Counted from the stretch's first letter, positions 8,138 through 15,836 are shown. The stretch: DNA of 23,185 bases from an uncultured Alistipes sp. (GCA_959604655.1 CAUHCL010000022.1:1-23185), one strand, 5' to 3'. Notes: generated from the sequence alone by a model not told the origin. Program-made: numbers and translations.

Positions 8138-8145
8138 CAAGTATA
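8138..8145 (-). promoter_or_regulatory. Possible -7 box for the small acidic gene
   Basis: TATACTTG on the minus strand is one mismatch from TAnnTTTG and lies 20 nt before the ATG at 8117. No convincing -33 element is seen. Confidence 0.3.
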
Positions 8146-8228
8146 GGCAAAATTTGTATACTGCGACGGATTTTGATATTTTTTTTTGCATTTTTTTTGT
8201 TTTCCGACCTTGATCCGAACAAATTATG

Positions 8229-8236
8229 TACCTTTA
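8229..8236 (+). promoter_or_regulatory. Possible -7 box for ligA
   Basis: TACCTTTA is one mismatch from TAnnTTTG, 21 nt before the ligA ATG at 8258. A TTG at 8210-8212 is 16 nt upstream, slightly short of the usual spacing. Two long T runs (9 T at 8179-8187, 8 T at 8191-8198) lie just upstream. Confidence 0.4.
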
Positions 8237-8257
8237 CGACTCAATTACACCCGTATT

Positions 8258-10513
8258 ATGACCGCACGGCAACGAATCATATTTCTGCGCGAACGTCTCA
8301 ACTATTACAACTACAAATACTACATTGAGACCGACCCCGTCGTATCCGATTTCGAGTTCGACGCGCTCATGCGCGAATTGCAGGATCTCGAAGCGGAGCA
8401 CCCCGAGTATGCCGACCCCAACTCGCCCACGGTGCGCGTGGGGAGCGACATCACCAACGAGTTCCGCAGCGTCGAACATTCGTTTCCCATGCTCTCGCTG
8501 AGCAACACCTACTCCATCGGCGAGCTTCACGAATGGATCGACCGCGTGGAGAAGGAGATCGACGAGCCCGAATTCGTCTGCGAACTGAAGTTCGACGGCA
8601 CGGCCATATCGCTCACCTACGAGCACGGGCGGCTGCTGCGCGCCGTGACGCGCGGCGACGGCACACGCGGCGACGACGTGACGGAGAACGTTCGCACCAT
8701 ACGCAGCGTGCCACTGGTGCTGACGGGCGAAGGGTACCCCGACTTTTTCGAGATACGCGGCGAGATACTCATGCCCTACGCCTCGTTCGACCGTCTGAAC
8801 GCCGAACGCGACGCGGCGGGAGAGCCGCCGTTCGCCAATCCGCGCAACGCCGCGGCGGGAACGCTCAAGCAGCAGCAGTCGCAGGTGGTGGCACGGCGCG
8901 GGCTCGACTGCACGCTGTACCAGCTCGCGGGCAACGACCTGCCCCACGCCTCGCACTGGGAGAACATGGAGGCGGCGCGCCGTTGGGGATTCAAGATCTC
9001 GGACAATATGCGCATCTGCCGCAGCCGCGAGCAGATAACCGAATACATAGAGCATTGGGACACGGAGCGCAAGGCCCTGCCTTTCCCCACCGACGGAGTG
9101 GTCGTGAAGGTCAACCGCTACGCCGACCGCCGCGCCTTGGGCACCACATCGAAAGCCCCCAAATGGGCCGTGGCCTACAAGTTCAAGGCCGAGCAGGCGC
9201 TCACCAGGCTGCTGAAAGTGACCTATCAGGTAGGCCGCACGGGAGCGGTGACCCCCGTAGCCAATCTCGAACCCGTTCTGCTGGCAGGCACTACGGTGAA
9301 GCGCGCCACGCTGCACAACGCCGACCAGATAGCCGCGCTCGACATACGCGAGGGCGACATGGTCTACGTGGAGAAGGGCGGCGAGATCATCCCCAAGATA
9401 ACGGGTGTCGACCTCGCGCAACGTCCGTCGGACAGCCGTCCGCTGGAGTACATAACCGAGTGCCCCGAATGCGGCGCGACGCTGGTGCGCTACGAAGGCG
9501 AGGCCAAGCATTACTGTCCCAACCAGAGCCACTGCCGCCCGCAGATAATAGGCCGCATAATACACTTCATCCGCCGCAAGGCGATGGATATCGAAAGTTT
9601 AGGAGAAAAAATAATAACTCGATTATTTGAAATCGGATATATCAAAGATATAGCAGATTTATATTCAATAACTCCCGAACAAATTGCTAAAACCAAAATT
9701 ATTACAAAATTAACAGAAAATGAAGCAGTAAAACTTATTAAAAATATATCTGATGGAAAAAAATCAAATAGTCAAATAATAAAAAAACTTATTTCTAATC
9801 AAACCATAACCTATATTACGGATATTGCATTATTGCCGCCCAATACATTAACTGAAATAGATTTTGAAAAAGAAATAGGTAAGAAAACAGCCGACCGTAT
9901 TATCAATAATTTAGTTGAATCAAGGAATGTTCCATTCAACAGAGTATTATTCGCATTGGGCATACGCTTCGTGGGCGAGACGACGGCCAAATACCTCGCC
10001 TCACACTTCCGCTCGCTCGACGCTGTGATGGCCGCCACGCGCGAGGAACTTACAGAAGCCGAGGAAGTGGGCGAGAAGATCGCCGACTCGATAATCGAAT
10101 ATTTCGCCGACGAGAAGAACCGCGCCATAATAGAGCGCCTGCGCAAGGCGGGGCTGCAATTTGAGGAAGTGCAACGTCAAACCGACTCCGAAGTCCTCAA
10201 AGGGCTTACGTTCGTCATATCGGGCACCTTCGCCGACCACTCGCGCGACGAGTTGAAGGCCATGATCGAGGCGCACGGCGGAAAGAATCTCGCGGCGGTG
10301 TCGTCCAACACGTCGTATCTGCTGGCGGGCAACAAGATCGGGCCGACGAAATTGCAGAAAGCCACCAAACTCGGAATAAAGATCATATCAGAAAAGGAAT
10401 TTATCGCTATGATCTCCCACACACATACGATGCAGCATAATACTAATGATATTAAAAAAAATACCAACACACAAGTGATTACCCAACCCACAATACAATA
10501 TAAATTATTCTAA
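8258..10513 (+). CDS. ligA: NAD-dependent DNA ligase with an expanded HhH region and a C-terminal tail
   Basis: LigA seals nicks in DNA using NAD+. Domains in order: Ia and nucleotidyltransferase domain with adenylated Lys111 in ELKFDG; OB fold around 320-400; Zn finger with Cys402, Cys405, Cys420 and Cys426; helix-hairpin-helix region 442-616; BRCT 647-719 (GLTFVISGTF to SEKEF). At 751 residues it is about 80 longer than typical LigA (about 670). The excess is an extra HhH-like module at about 484-538 and a 32-residue tail (720-751) ending QYKLF. Base composition switches sharply inside the gene: 9600-9955 (residues 448-566) and from about 10375 on are AT-rich, against about 65% GC elsewhere. 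The start at 8258 matches the usual MTARQRI-like N-terminus; the open frame further upstream is intergenic. The frame is unbroken and catalytic residues are intact. Confidence 0.95.
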   Translation: MTARQRIIFLRERLNYYNYKYYIETDPVVSDFEFDALMRELQDLEAEHPEYADPNSPTVRVGSDITNEFRSVEHSFPMLSLSNTYSIGELHEWIDRVEKEIDEPEFVCELKFDGTAISLTYEHGRLLRAVTRGDGTRGDDVTENVRTIRSVPLVLTGEGYPDFFEIRGEILMPYASFDRLNAERDAAGEPPFANPRNAAAGTLKQQQSQVVARRGLDCTLYQLAGNDLPHASHWENMEAARRWGFKISDNMRICRSREQITEYIEHWDTERKALPFPTDGVVVKVNRYADRRALGTTSKAPKWAVAYKFKAEQALTRLLKVTYQVGRTGAVTPVANLEPVLLAGTTVKRATLHNADQIAALDIREGDMVYVEKGGEIIPKITGVDLAQRPSDSRPLEYITECPECGATLVRYEGEAKHYCPNQSHCRPQIIGRIIHFIRRKAMDIESLGEKIITRLFEIGYIKDIADLYSITPEQIAKTKIITKLTENEAVKLIKNISDGKKSNSQIIKKLISNQTITYITDIALLPPNTLTEIDFEKEIGKKTADRIINNLVESRNVPFNRVLFALGIRFVGETTAKYLASHFRSLDAVMAATREELTEAEEVGEKIADSIIEYFADEKNRAIIERLRKAGLQFEEVQRQTDSEVLKGLTFVISGTFADHSRDELKAMIEAHGGKNLAAVSSNTSYLLAGNKIGPTKLQKATKLGIKIISEKEFIAMISHTHTMQHNTNDIKKNTNTQVITQPTIQYKLF
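9600..9955 (+). other. AT-rich block inside ligA
   Basis: Hand counts per 60 nt over 9601-9960 give roughly 20-32% GC (about 26% overall), against 65% for 9481-9540. The left edge falls in the conserved MDIESLGE motif and the right edge in the conserved FALGIRFVGE motif, both places where homologous recombination between divergent ligA genes could occur. Codons switch to A/T-ending forms throughout, while the reading frame and ligase homology continue. Confidence 0.85.
9707..9871 (+). repeat. Extra helix-hairpin-helix-like module within LigA
   Basis: LigA residues about 484-538 are not expected between the DLY.LT segment and the G.K.A.. HhH helix of normal LigA. They align by eye with the next module (539-602): LTENEAVKLIKNISDGK with IGKKTADRIINNLVESR, then a conserved helix pattern (L...I..L.........T..A..L) and a PPNTLTEID segment matching SLDAVMAATREEL. 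Identity is low but hydrophobic positions match, suggesting an old duplicated module. Confidence 0.55.
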
Positions 10514-11440
10514 ATAATGAATGTTATGAGAAACCTAAATTTTATAGCGGTAGATTGTGAAATAGCATATCAAACAGAATCTGATTGTGAATTATGTTCC
10601 ATTGGTTTTGCATTTGTGGAAAGTGGTAAATTAGTTGATACAAAGTATTTTTTAGTACGGCCTATGTATGACCGTTTTCAAAAAGAGTGTCAAAATATAC
10701 ATAAGATAACAAAAGAACATGTTAAAAACGCACCATACTTCAAAGATCTGTGGCCAACTATTAAACACTACTTTGAAAATACTACTATTGTTGCACATAA
10801 TGCCAAAAGTGCAGAATTAACATATTTAGGTAAAATACTCATAAAATATAATTTCGAGATACCTCAATTTAATTATATAGATACACTACGCATATTTAAT
10901 TCAAGATTAGAGGATATATGTGCAAAACTTCATATCAATATGGAGCATCATCATAATGCATTGGATGATGCGATAAGTTGTGCTAAATGCATTATTGAAT
11001 ATCCAGATATACAAACCAAAGACATATACCAATTGATAAATAATTTTGGTGGACGATTTGACAACAGTTATGTTGATAAATACAGATATTATAATCGAAA
11101 ATTTTTAAGAGATATTATAGGAGATGTCGATAAAATCCCTAAAAATAACTTTTGTACAGATAAAACAATATATCTATCTGGAAATTTTGAAGACGATAAT
11201 TCATTAAAAGATGAAATATACGACTTCATTATTTCAAGTGGTGGAAAAAAAGCAAATCATGTTACTAAGAAAACATCACTTGTCGTTGTTGGAGCAAGGG
11301 ATTATAGGTGTATTGGAGAAAAAAGTGGTAATATTATAAAAGCCGAAAAATATAACATTCTCTGTATTACCAAAGATGAATTCTATACAAAGTTAAAAGA
11401 TTCTATCTCCCAATAATCGCAGAAACAATAAAGTAAGATT
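10375..11440 (+). other. AT-rich block covering the ligA 3' end and the exonuclease-BRCT gene
   Basis: Composition drops from about 55% GC at 10321-10380 to about 28-38% over the following 120 nt and about 32% in the sampled part of the next gene, then returns to GC-rich at the dapA start (11444). The left edge lies in the conserved LGIKIISEKEF motif at the end of the LigA BRCT domain. No transposase, terminal inverted repeat or tRNA is seen at the edges. Confidence 0.8.
10517..11416 (+). CDS. DnaQ-like 3'-5' exonuclease with C-terminal BRCT domain
   Basis: The 299-residue protein has an N-terminal DEDDh exonuclease fold (about 7-165) and a C-terminal BRCT domain (about 214-295; KTIYLSGNF, SSGGKKANHVTKKTSLVVVG, KDEFYTKL). 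Exonuclease motif I is present as FIAVDCE (Asp13, Glu15) and motif III as HNALDDA (His146, Asp151), with IDT at 121-123. Motif II is unusual: HNAKSAELTYL (94-104) lacks the normal HNAxFD aspartate; Glu100 could replace it after a one-residue insertion. Such proteins are expected to trim DNA or RNA 3' ends, with the BRCT domain giving protein or DNA contacts. It begins 3 nt after the ligA stop and ends 27 nt before dapA, so it is probably co-transcribed with ligA. An in-frame ATG at 10526 is an alternative start. Codon use is strongly AT-biased, unlike dapA. Confidence 0.85.
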   Translation: MNVMRNLNFIAVDCEIAYQTESDCELCSIGFAFVESGKLVDTKYFLVRPMYDRFQKECQNIHKITKEHVKNAPYFKDLWPTIKHYFENTTIVAHNAKSAELTYLGKILIKYNFEIPQFNYIDTLRIFNSRLEDICAKLHINMEHHHNALDDAISCAKCIIEYPDIQTKDIYQLINNFGGRFDNSYVDKYRYYNRKFLRDIIGDVDKIPKNNFCTDKTIYLSGNFEDDNSLKDEIYDFIISSGGKKANHVTKKTSLVVVGARDYRCIGEKSGNIIKAEKYNILCITKDEFYTKLKDSISQ

Positions 11441-11443
11441 GCA

Positions 11444-12334
11444 ATGACAAGATACAGACTCGGCGGCCTGGGCGCCGCCATGATAACACCGTTCGCAAGC
11501 GACGGATCATGCGACACCGCGGCCCTGGGCCGCATGATAGATTACGTCATCGATGGCGGAATCGATTATATCGTATGTCTGGGGACCACGGCCGAGACGC
11601 CGACCCTGACGGAAGAGGAACGGAGCGAGGTACTGCGCTTCACGCGCGAACGTATAGCGGGACGCGTGCCGCTCGTAGTGGGTGCGGGCGGCAACTCCAC
11701 GGCCGAACTGATACGCCACATAGGAAAAATGGATCTCACGGGAATCGATGCCCTGCTGAGCGTCACGCCGTACTACAACAAACCTTCGCAGGAGGGACTC
11801 TACCGCCACTACCGCGCTGTGGCCGAAGCATCGCCGCTGCCCGTCATATTATATAATGTCCCGGGGCGCACGGGAGTAAACCTCACGGCGGAGACCACGT
11901 GCCGTCTGGCAGCCGACGAGCCGCGCATAATAGCGGTAAAGGAGGCTTCGGGAAATCTGGAACAGATAGAGACTATCATAAGAAACCGCCCCGCAGGATT
12001 CCTCGTGCTTTCGGGCGACGACAGCATGGCGATCGAGGTCATGCGCAAGGGCGGCGACGGAGTGATCTCGGTGGCGGCCAACGCGTTCCCCTCGCGGTTC
12101 TCGCATATGGTAGGGCTGGCGCGGCAAGGCATGTTCGACCGTGCGGAAGAAGCCTACGCCCCCATGCGCGAGGCCGTGCGCGCGCTGTTCGAACAGGGCA
12201 ACCCTACGGGAGTGAAAGCGGCCCTCGCAGTCATGGGGCGCATAGAGAACGTATTGCGCCTGCCGCTGGTGCCCGCCACCGAACAGCTGATGGAGAAACT
12301 CGAAAAATCGATTGCGGAATACGATTTGCGTTGA
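11444..12334 (+). CDS. dapA: 4-hydroxy-tetrahydrodipicolinate synthase
   Basis: This 296-residue TIM-barrel enzyme condenses pyruvate with aspartate semialdehyde, the first committed step to diaminopimelate and lysine. Schiff-base Lys166 is in IIAVKEASG, Tyr137 and Arg142 in YNVPGRTG, and Thr48-Thr49 in GTTAET, all at expected positions. Length is normal. GC-rich composition resumes exactly at this gene. Only 27 nt separate it from the exonuclease gene, so it probably depends on transcription from ligA or from a promoter within the AT-rich gene. Confidence 0.96.
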   Translation: MTRYRLGGLGAAMITPFASDGSCDTAALGRMIDYVIDGGIDYIVCLGTTAETPTLTEEERSEVLRFTRERIAGRVPLVVGAGGNSTAELIRHIGKMDLTGIDALLSVTPYYNKPSQEGLYRHYRAVAEASPLPVILYNVPGRTGVNLTAETTCRLAADEPRIIAVKEASGNLEQIETIIRNRPAGFLVLSGDDSMAIEVMRKGGDGVISVAANAFPSRFSHMVGLARQGMFDRAEEAYAPMREAVRALFEQGNPTGVKAALAVMGRIENVLRLPLVPATEQLMEKLEKSIAEYDLR

Positions 12335-12362
12335 TATGTCGTTTTATGAAAAATACCGCTTT

Positions 12363-13100
12363 ATGAAACGATACGTCATTGCCGCATTACTGCTGCTGCC
12401 GCTGGCAGGTTGGGCGAAAGTGCCCGACGAGGATGATATTCTGGCCAACATCATGGATACCTCGTCGCCCTATTATTACACCAACCTCATGATGCGCTAC
12501 AACAACCTCGAAAAGCTGTCGGAGGATGACTACCACTACCTCTACTACGGCTACGCCTACCAGGACGAATACAAGCCGCTGGCGTCGAACCCCGCGATAG
12601 AGAGGCTCTACGAGGCCATAATGAGACTCGACACCGCATCGCCCGATCCCGAGGAGATGCGCTACGTGATATCGATGTGTGAGGAGGCGCTCAAGAACGA
12701 CCCGTTCAGCCCCACGGCGCTCAACATGCTGGTGTTCGCATACGGCGCCCTCGGCGACAAGGAGAAGGAGGAAGCCTATTTCCGCCATCTGAACGGCATA
12801 CTCGAAACCATAAAATCGTCGGGCGACGGCCGCAGCGAGAAGGATCCGATGCACATACTCATGTTCTCGCACGCGGTGGACGCCGTATCGTCGATGGGAT
12901 ACGCGGGCAAACGCGCCGAGATAGTGAGCCGCAACGTGGAGTACATCCCGCTGGAACAGCCCAAGAAGACCCCCGAAGGCAAGATCCGCGGATTCTACTT
13001 CGATTACAGCCGCATATACCGCAACAAGCCCGACGACGTGACGTTCAAGAAGAAACGCACGTGGCAGTTCAACAACCTCAAGCCGCGCGAATACAAGTAA
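12363..13100 (+). CDS. Exported DUF4919-like protein
   Basis: The 245-residue product begins with a classic signal peptide (MKRYVIAALLLLPLAGWA), with likely cleavage near residue 18, so it acts in the periplasm. The mature part resembles DUF4919 proteins of Bacteroidetes, with the phrase SPYYYTNLMMRYNNLEKLS followed by YHYLYYGYAYQDEYKP; the middle is helical and TPR-like (ALKNDPFSPTALNMLVFAYGALGDKEKE). No enzymatic motif is seen and the function is unknown. The frame extends upstream to 12312, overlapping dapA, and 12336 is another in-frame ATG; 12363 is chosen because it gives the signal peptide. An imperfect direct repeat (TTTATGAAA...ATAC at 12343-12356 and 12360-12374) surrounds the start. 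Confidence 0.75.
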   Translation: MKRYVIAALLLLPLAGWAKVPDEDDILANIMDTSSPYYYTNLMMRYNNLEKLSEDDYHYLYYGYAYQDEYKPLASNPAIERLYEAIMRLDTASPDPEEMRYVISMCEEALKNDPFSPTALNMLVFAYGALGDKEKEEAYFRHLNGILETIKSSGDGRSEKDPMHILMFSHAVDAVSSMGYAGKRAEIVSRNVEYIPLEQPKKTPEGKIRGFYFDYSRIYRNKPDDVTFKKKRTWQFNNLKPREYK

Positions 13101-13141
13101 ACGCGTAAAGCCGCGACGGATAGCCGAACGACCTTATGATT

Positions 13142-14389
13142 ATGAAGAAAGCAAGAGAATACGCCCGCTTCGCGATATTGCCGCTTCTGCTCGCGGCACT
13201 GCTTCTCGCGCCGTCGTGCAAGAAGGACGGCCCGAAGGAGACGACCACACCCCACACGCTGATATTCTATTTCACGGGAACGGAGCTCTCCTACTACTTC
13301 TACCGCAACATATCGGCGGCGAAAGACGCCATACGGCAGAACATCATGGGGCGCAGCCGCGTGGTATGCTTCTTCCAGCATACCGACAAGACCAAGGCCG
13401 ATCTGATAGAGCTGGTATACGTCGAAGGATCGTGCGAGGAGAAGGTGCTCGCCACCTACGATCTGCCTAAGCAGATGGACAGAGAGCATCTGAGCTGCTT
13501 TTTCAACGAGATAGTCCGCTCGGCACCCGCCGACAGCTACGGTCTGGTGATGGCGGGGCACGCTCTGGCATGGATTCCCGTCGATGCAGCGCCCTTTCCC
13601 CGAGCCATGCGCCGCGCCGCGGGAACGGCGGCCGCAGAACATGCCGCACAGAGCGGAGACGATTTCTGGCGCAAGGCGCAGAGCGATATCGTGACGCGTC
13701 ACTTCGGCGAGAAATACTCCGACACGCAATCGAACATATTCGACATAGAAACGTTGTCGTCGGCACTGGCCTCGACGGGCGTTAAGTTCGACTACATACT
13801 GTTCGACGCCTGCTTCATGGCCAACGTCGAATCGGTCTACGACCTGCGCGACAATGCCGATTATATAATAGGTGCGCCGTGCGAGATACTCGGCGACGGA
13901 TTCCCGTACCAGAACGTCCTGCCCTACCTGCTGCGCAACGGCGGCCGCTCGCACGACCTGCCGCAGGTATGCAAGGCATTCCATGACCAATACGCCTCGA
14001 AATTCGGATATTCGGGATCGGTCGTGCTCATCGACTGCGCGCAGATGGACGCCCTGGCCGAGATAATGAAAAAAATAAACTCGGGAGCGACGAAAGATTA
14101 CGACCGCGACGAAATACAGACTTTCGAGGGGCAGTCGCGCCATGTCTTCTACGATCTGGGGGATTACGTCGACAAGATGTGCGGCGATCCCGCGCTCAAG
14201 GCCCTGTTCGACGCGCAGATGAGCCGAACGGTGCCGTGCAAATACACTCTCGGCTCGTTCTGGTCGAACTACGGCTACGAATCGGGACTCTACCCCATCG
14301 CCGCATTCTCGGGGCTGAGCACATCGGCGCCCTCGGAGGTTTATCGCGACGATTACGCCGAGACATCGTGGTACAAAGCCACCCGATAG
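13142..14389 (+). CDS. Clostripain-family (C11) cysteine protease, lipoprotein
   Basis: The 415-residue product is a predicted lipoprotein (LLLAPSC, lipidated Cys26). It resembles peptidase family C11 (clostripain, Bacteroides fragipain, PmC11), which cleaves after Arg or Lys. The catalytic dyad is visible as His140 in GLVMAGHALAW and Cys224 in ILFDACFMANVE, the latter close to the family DACLM..E motif. The usual HGxGW around the histidine is altered to HALAW. A basic stretch at about 154-158 (RAMRR) between the dyad residues could be an auto-processing site, by analogy with other C11 enzymes. An in-frame ATG two codons upstream (13136) is equally possible. It follows the DUF4919 gene by about 40 nt on the same strand and is closed by a strong terminator. 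Confidence 0.85.
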   Translation: MKKAREYARFAILPLLLAALLLAPSCKKDGPKETTTPHTLIFYFTGTELSYYFYRNISAAKDAIRQNIMGRSRVVCFFQHTDKTKADLIELVYVEGSCEEKVLATYDLPKQMDREHLSCFFNEIVRSAPADSYGLVMAGHALAWIPVDAAPFPRAMRRAAGTAAAEHAAQSGDDFWRKAQSDIVTRHFGEKYSDTQSNIFDIETLSSALASTGVKFDYILFDACFMANVESVYDLRDNADYIIGAPCEILGDGFPYQNVLPYLLRNGGRSHDLPQVCKAFHDQYASKFGYSGSVVLIDCAQMDALAEIMKKINSGATKDYDRDEIQTFEGQSRHVFYDLGDYVDKMCGDPALKALFDAQMSRTVPCKYTLGSFWSNYGYESGLYPIAAFSGLSTSAPSEVYRDDYAETSWYKATR

Positions 14390-14394
14390 ACAAG

Positions 14395-14425
14395 AAAAGG
14401 CGATTCTTCGAGAGAATCGCCTTTT
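14395..14425. terminator. Bidirectional terminator between the protease and pseudouridine synthase genes
   Basis: AAAAGGCGATTCT (14395-14407) pairs with AGAATCGCCTTTT (14413-14425) around a TCGAG loop. A T tract follows on the plus strand, and the A tract gives U residues on the minus strand. It lies between two convergent stops. Confidence 0.88.
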
Positions 14426-14443
14426 TCCGGATATTGAAAATCC

Positions 14444-15814
14444 CTATTCGTAGCGGCCGCTCTTGAGACGGTCGACCTCCTCGTTGGTCAGAAAACGCCA
14501 TGCGCCGCGCTTGAGGTTCTTCTTGGTGATTCCCGCATAATATACGCGGTCGAGTTTGAGCACCGAATAGCCCAGATGCTCGAATATGCGGCGCACGATA
14601 CGGTTGCGGCCCGAGTGGATCTCGATACCGACCTCCTTCTTGTTCTCGCTCGCATACGCTGCCTCGTCGACGAATATCTCGCCGTCCTCCAGCATAAGGC
14701 CCTCCGTCATGCGCTCCATGTCGGCGCGGGTCAGGGGCTTGTCCAGCGTCACCTGGTATATCTTCTTCTTCTCCAGCGAAGGGTGCGTGAGCCGTCGCGT
14801 GACGTCGCCGTCGTTGGTGAAGATCAGCAGACCGAGACTGTTCTTGTCCAGTCGGCCGACGGGATATATGCGCTCCGAGCAGGCGTTCTTCACCAGATCC
14901 ATCACGGTCTTGTCGGCATGGGGATCCTCCAGCGAGGTCACGTAGCCCTTGGGCTTGTTGAGCACCAGATAGACCTTCTTTTCGCCCTGCACGCGCTCGT
15001 CGTTGAACTTCACCTCGTCCGTAGGCATCACCTTGGTACCCAGCTCCGACACGATCACGCCGTTGACGGTCACCAGACCCGCCTGAATGTAGTCGTCGGC
15101 CTCGCGGCGCGAGCACAGACCCGACTGGGCCAGGAAACGGTTCAGACGCATCTCGCCCACCTGCTTGGCGGGATTGTACTTGGGATAGCTCCTGGGACGC
15201 TCGTCGCCGCGATAGGAGCGTTTGTCCTTATGACCGCCCTTGGCCTTGTATTCGCTGCGGCCCTTGTAGCCTCCGCGGCCGCCGAACTCGCCGCGCGGAG
15301 TGAACTCGCCGCCCTCGGCGCGATTGTCGCGATTGTCGCCACGGCCTTTGAAGCCGCCGTGCGCACCCGCACCGCGACGGAACTCGCCGTCGTTCTCGCT
15401 GCGGTCGTAAGGCTTCGCATAGCCGCCCTGCCTGTTGTATCCGCCCTGCTTGGCACGGCCTCCGAAACCCGCATCGGGATTGGAGCGGTCGGAATATTTC
15501 GGCCCGCCGAACTTGGGCTTGAATCCGCTGCGGCCGACGCTCTCGCCGCGCTGCTCGCCGCCGCGGTCGTAGTTCTTCTTTACGTATCCGTCGCCGCGGC
15601 CGCGCAGACGGTTGTCCTCGGTAAAATTGGGATTGAACGATGCTCTCTCCGCGCCCGAATCGTAACGGTCGCGACGCATCGTACGCCCCTCGTCGGCGGC
15701 ATCTCGCCGAGGACGGGGACTACGCTCGACACGCTCCGCCGAAACCGTGCGTACACGCTTGTCACGACCGAATCGCGACACGGCGGCCGTCGAGTCCTGT
15801 TTTGTGTTTCTCAT
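14444..15814 (-). CDS. RsuA/RluB-family pseudouridine synthase with long Arg/Gly-rich N-terminus
   Basis: This enzyme should convert a specific rRNA uridine to pseudouridine (RluB, 23S, is the nearest guess). The 456-residue product has an S4 RNA-binding domain at about 222-268 (MRLNRFLAQSGLCSRREAD) and the catalytic domain from about 280, with nucleophile Asp323 in VGRLDKNSLGLLIFTNDG and the SGRNRIVRRIFEHLGY block at 401-416. Residues 1 to about 215 are low-complexity and rich in Arg, Gly, Lys, Tyr and Asp, with RGG-like pieces, probably disordered and RNA-binding. The start at 15814 follows a good promoter; the longer open frame to 15892 overlaps that promoter and is not used. Confidence 0.9.
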   Translation of the reverse strand: MRNTKQDSTAAVSRFGRDKRVRTVSAERVERSPRPRRDAADEGRTMRRDRYDSGAERASFNPNFTEDNRLRGRGDGYVKKNYDRGGEQRGESVGRSGFKPKFGGPKYSDRSNPDAGFGGRAKQGGYNRQGGYAKPYDRSENDGEFRRGAGAHGGFKGRGDNRDNRAEGGEFTPRGEFGGRGGYKGRSEYKAKGGHKDKRSYRGDERPRSYPKYNPAKQVGEMRLNRFLAQSGLCSRREADDYIQAGLVTVNGVIVSELGTKVMPTDEVKFNDERVQGEKKVYLVLNKPKGYVTSLEDPHADKTVMDLVKNACSERIYPVGRLDKNSLGLLIFTNDGDVTRRLTHPSLEKKKIYQVTLDKPLTRADMERMTEGLMLEDGEIFVDEAAYASENKKEVGIEIHSGRNRIVRRIFEHLGYSVLKLDRVYYAGITKKNLKRGAWRFLTNEEVDRLKSGRYE

Positions 15815-15836
15815 AATGATTTCGATTTTACGTGGG

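Noticed and set aside
9600..9955. AT-rich ligA block as an intein, intron or inserted mobile element
   Set aside because: The ligase frame and HhH homology continue through most of the block, with no intein splicing motifs, intron structure, terminal repeats or target duplication.
12336..12362. Earlier in-frame start codons for the DUF4919-like protein
   Set aside because: They would add polar residues before the signal peptide; the ATG at 12363 gives a standard signal sequence.
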